From positions 186,001-250,000 of the forward strand of contig NZ_VAHD01000004.1 of NCBI RefSeq assembly GCF_005876985.1: a DNA stretch of 64,000 nucleotides, written 5' to 3'. This DNA is from Rhodoferax bucti. Lineage in GTDB: Bacteria > Pseudomonadota > Gammaproteobacteria > Burkholderiales > Burkholderiaceae_C. Positions within the stretch are counted from its first letter, which is position 1; each line of letters opens with the position of its first letter. Under the pieces are notes generated by a model that worked only from the letters and a program-made list of their open reading frames with translations, had not been told where the DNA came from and made no database searches. A program made the position numbers and the translations under genes. Positions 61,602 through 64,000 of this stretch are shown piece after piece.

Positions 61602-61674
61602 CCCCCACATAACTCGCGCACAGCTCCCGCATAACCCCCCGATTTTTTGTTGTCACCTCTTTGAGAGCAAAGCC

Positions 61675-62868
61675 ATGAACCAACTTCACTTCAAACCCCT
61701 GACCCTGGGTCTCCTGACCGCCAGTGTGCTGACTCTTGCCGGCCTTGGCCTGTTTGCCACCCGCACGCAGGCGGCTGATGCCCCCAAGGCCGCTGCGGCG
61801 CCCAAAGCCGCGCTGACCGTATCCACGGTGCAGGCCAAGAGCAGCCAGCTGCCCGTCAAGCTGTCCGCCAACGGCGGTGTCGCCGCTTGGCAGGAAGCCA
61901 GCGTGGGCTCAGAGGCCAGCGGCCTGCGTGTGGCCGAGCTGCACGTGGGCGTGGGCGATAGCGTGAAGCGCGGCCAGGTGCTGGCGACCTTTGCCTCTGA
62001 AAGCGTGCAAGCCGATGTAGCACTGGCACGTGCCAGCCTCAACGAAGCGCAGGCCAATGCGGCGGAAGCGCTGGCCAACGGCGACCGTGCGCGTGCGGTG
62101 CAGGGCACCGGCGCCATCAGCGCCCAGCAAATCAACCAGTACCTCACGCAAGAGGCCACCGCCAAGGCGCGCGTGGCGTCTGCCCAGGCGCAGCTGGACG
62201 CCCAGCTGCTGCGCCTGAAGCAAACCCAATTGCTCGCGCCCGACAGCGGCATCATCTCTGCCCGCAGCGCCAGTGTGGGGGCAGTGGTGGGTGCTGGCAC
62301 GGAGATGTTCAAGCTCATCCGCCAAGGGCGGCTGGAGTGGCGGGGTGAAGTGACCTCGGCGGAGTTTGCCCGCATCAAACCCGGCATGACGGTGCTGGTC
62401 ACCTCTCCCGGTGGCGTGCAGGCCAAAGGCAAGGTGCGCATGCTGGCGCCTACCGTGGATGCTGCTACCCGCAACGGCCTGGTGTATGTGGACTTGTTGG
62501 CAGCATCGACGGCCGGCCAGTCGCTGGGTGGCGCATTCAAGCCCGGCATGTATGCCCGTGGTGAGTTTGAGTTGGGCAGCACCGGCGCATTGACGGTGCC
62601 ACAAACCGCAGTCGTCGTTCGCGACGGTTTCAGCTACGTGTACCGCGTGGGCACTGACAGCAAAGTCAGCCAACTCAAGGTGCAGACCGGCCGCGTGGTG
62701 GGTGAGCAGATCGAAATCCAAAGCGGCGTGAAGCCCGAAGACAAGCTAGTGGTCAGCGGTGGCAGTTTCCTGAGTGAAGGCGACACCGTGAAGGTGGTGG
62801 ACGCTGCAGATTCCAAGCCAAAAGCGGCTGTAGCGCCCGCAGCGCCTGCGCAAGCAGCTACGAAATAA
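61675..62868 (+). CDS. RND efflux membrane fusion protein
   Basis: This 397-residue periplasmic adaptor links the RND pump to the outer-membrane factor. It has an N-terminal membrane anchor/signal (about residues 10-33), a lipoyl/hairpin region (LHVGVGDSVKRGQVLATF near residue 84, then coiled coil), a beta-barrel and a membrane-proximal domain (VSGGSFLSEGDTVKVV near the end). The last 13 codons and the TAA stop come from a family A repeat. It follows the outer-membrane gene by 73 bp. Confidence 0.94.
   Translation: MNQLHFKPLTLGLLTASVLTLAGLGLFATRTQAADAPKAAAAPKAALTVSTVQAKSSQLPVKLSANGGVAAWQEASVGSEASGLRVAELHVGVGDSVKRGQVLATFASESVQADVALARASLNEAQANAAEALANGDRARAVQGTGAISAQQINQYLTQEATAKARVASAQAQLDAQLLRLKQTQLLAPDSGIISARSASVGAVVGAGTEMFKLIRQGRLEWRGEVTSAEFARIKPGMTVLVTSPGGVQAKGKVRMLAPTVDAATRNGLVYVDLLAASTAGQSLGGAFKPGMYARGEFELGSTGALTVPQTAVVVRDGFSYVYRVGTDSKVSQLKVQTGRVVGEQIEIQSGVKPEDKLVVSGGSFLSEGDTVKVVDAADSKPKAAVAPAAPAQAATK
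62827..62868 (-). repeat. Dispersed repeat family A, copy 12 (end of the membrane fusion protein gene)
   Basis: On the minus strand it reads TTATTTCGTAGCTGC, TTGCGCA, and GGGCGCTACAGCC, with GCTAT missing. The gene reads it as AVAPAAPAQAATK and a stop. Confidence 0.75.
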
Positions 62869-62883
62869 GGAGCAAGCACATGA

Positions 62884-62958
62884 GCCCCCACATTCACTTG
62901 CGTTCATTGCCCCCCGAGGGGGCGCCCGCCTCCTTTGAGGCGGCTCGGCAGGAGGCGG
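62884..62958 (+). repeat. Dispersed repeat family B, copy 2
   Basis: It reads GCCCCCAC, then TGCCCCCCGAGGGGGCGC, then CCGCCTCC with GGCGGC and an AGGAGGCGG end, matching copy 1 in order and spacing. Its last bases (GGAGG) are the ribosome binding site of the RND permease gene. Confidence 0.75.
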
Positions 62959-62959
62959 T

Positions 62960-64000
62960 ATGAACGTCTCCTCGTGGTCGATCAAAAACCCCATACCGGC
63001 GGTCATGCTCTTTGTGATGCTGACCTTCGCCGGCATGCTGGCTTTCAACAGCATGAAGGTGCAGCAGTTCCCGGATCTGGAGCTGCCCAACATCACGATC
63101 TCGGCCAGCCTGCCCGGCGTAGCGCCGGCCCAGCTGGAAACCGAAGTGGCCCGCAAGCTGGAAAACGCGATTGCGTCCATCCAGGGCCTGAAAAACATCT
63201 ACACCAAGGTGCAGGACGGCGGGGTTTCCATCACCGCCGAATTCCGCTTGGAGAAGCCTACGCAAGAAGCGCTCGACGAAGTGCGTAGCGCCGTGCAGGG
63301 CGTGCGCAGTGAGCTCCCCAGCGATGTGCGCGATCCGGTGATCAACAAGGTGAACCTGTCGGGCGCGCCCATTCTGGCGCTCACCATCCGCTCGTCCAAG
63401 ATGGATGACGAAGCGCTGAGCTGGTTTGTGGACAACACTGTTTCACGCCGCTTGCTGGGTGTGAAAGGCGTGGGCTCAGTGGTGCGCGTGGGCGGGGTGA
63501 CCCGCGAGGTGGAGGTCGCCCTCGACCCCATGAAGCTGCAAGGTCTGGGCGCTACCGCTGCCGACATTTCGCGCCAACTCAAACAGGTGCAAACCGAGAG
63601 CGCAGGTGGCCGCGCTGACCTGGGTGGTAGCGAGCAGCCCATGCGCACACTGGCTACCGTCAAAACCGCTGAAGAGCTGGCCAATCTGGAGTTGACACTG
63701 TCCAACGGACAGCGTGTGCGCCTCGACCAAGTAGCCACCGTCAAAGACACGATTGCCGAGCCCCGCGCAGCCGCGCTGCTCAACGGTGTGCCGGTGGTGG
63801 GATTTGAGATCACCCGCAGCAAAGGTGCCAGCGAGGTGGAAGTCGGAGCCGCAGTGAATGCAGCTTTGGACGAACTCAAGGCCCAGCACCCCGACATCGA
63901 GCTGACCCAAGCCTTTGACTTTGTGAAGCCGGTGGCTGAAGAGTTTGATGCCTCCATGACCATGCTCTACGAAGGCGCTTTGCTGGCGGTGATTGTGGTG
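62960..64000 (+). CDS. RND efflux pump permease (cut by window end)
   Basis: This open frame of 347 codons runs off the window. It starts MNVSSWSIKNPIPAVMLFVM with the first membrane helix, then a periplasmic porter domain (FPDLELPNITISASLPG; ITRSKGASEVEVG) as in HAE1-type RND transporters of about 1,030-1,050 residues, and ends at the start of the second helix (MLYEGALLAVIVV). GGAGG five bases upstream of the ATG at 62960 supports the start. With the TetR regulator, outer-membrane protein and fusion protein it completes a tripartite pump, probably for drugs or other hydrophobic compounds. Confidence 0.93.
   Translation, partial: MNVSSWSIKNPIPAVMLFVMLTFAGMLAFNSMKVQQFPDLELPNITISASLPGVAPAQLETEVARKLENAIASIQGLKNIYTKVQDGGVSITAEFRLEKPTQEALDEVRSAVQGVRSELPSDVRDPVINKVNLSGAPILALTIRSSKMDDEALSWFVDNTVSRRLLGVKGVGSVVRVGGVTREVEVALDPMKLQGLGATAADISRQLKQVQTESAGGRADLGGSEQPMRTLATVKTAEELANLELTLSNGQRVRLDQVATVKDTIAEPRAAALLNGVPVVGFEITRSKGASEVEVGAAVNAALDELKAQHPDIELTQAFDFVKPVAEEFDASMTMLYEGALLAVIVV

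Noticed and set aside
1..64000. tRNA or rRNA genes, insertion sequences, prophage, CRISPR arrays or defence systems
   Set aside because: Looked for by eye on both strands; no T-loop or anticodon-stem pattern, transposase, integrase, phage gene or regular spacer array was seen. The undescribed element here is the repeat family, not a defence system.

Overview
The window looks like a chromosomal segment of a betaproteobacterium of the family Comamonadaceae, probably Rhodoferax-like. This is inferred from GC-rich coding, from betaproteobacterial gene orders (leuC-ecn-leuD-leuB-asd-fimV-truA-trpF-trpB-trpA-accD; rpsP-rimM-trmD-rplS; sdhCDAB-sdhE-gltA beside mdh and acnB), from PEP-CTERM and BPSS1780-type proteins, and from two short dispersed repeat families. 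It is almost entirely core chromosome. I see no rRNA, tRNA, insertion sequence, prophage or CRISPR array, and no gene-free stretch longer than about 300 bases.

Layout. 1-3.7 kb: a DUF3820 protein, a minus-strand lysS / YgjP-like metallopeptidase / rluE run, and a YggT membrane protein. 3.7-16.9 kb: a long minus-strand block for amino-acid biosynthesis (LysR regulator, leuC, entericidin, leuD, leuB, asd, fimV, truA, trpFBA, accD). 17-28.5 kb: a TCA-cycle supercluster. On the minus strand a GntR regulator is followed by sdhC-D-A-B-sdhE-gltA; on the plus strand diverge mdh, a CitE-like lyase, a small exported protein and acnB. 28.6-31.7 kb: DUF486 protein, DUF47/Pit phosphate transport, a TM2-like protein and an acetyltransferase. 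31.7-34.7 kb: the S16 ribosomal operon, L19 and a Nudix hydrolase. 34.7-46.1 kb: CobD/CbiB-like protein, rsgA, phhB, Ste24-type protease, orn, a DEAD-box helicase, a 3-hydroxyisobutyrate dehydrogenase-type enzyme, guaC, a UvrD-type helicase and a monooxygenase. 46.2-49.7 kb: two tandem PEP-CTERM proteins and a PhoX phosphatase with a Pho box. 49.8-52.3 kb: a thrB / BPSS1780 / FecR-like operon. 52.5-58.9 kb: polA, a chemoreceptor, a dienelactone hydrolase and a ZIP transporter. 59.4-64 kb: a TetR-controlled RND efflux operon cut by the window end.

The most unusual signal is a short dispersed repeat (family A, about 45-70 bp, core AGCTGCTTGCGCA flanked by GCTAT and GCGCTAGAGGC). I find 12 copies, roughly one per 5 kb, and ten of them overlap coding sequence. 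They lie inside fimV, the citE-like gene, rsgA, phhB, the uvrD-like gene, polA and the efflux lipoprotein gene, and they supply stop codons for leuD, the exported protein before acnB and the efflux membrane fusion protein. Eight of nine copies read through on the GCTAT-distal strand use the same reading frame. A second, GC-rich family (B) has two copies, one of which carries the ribosome binding site of the RND permease gene. Further candidates are a terminator/alternative-hairpin leader before guaC, a shared -10/GGGC promoter signature at six growth genes, and operator-like dyads for the GntR, LysR, TetR and PEP-CTERM loci. All functional statements are inferred from sequence reading alone.
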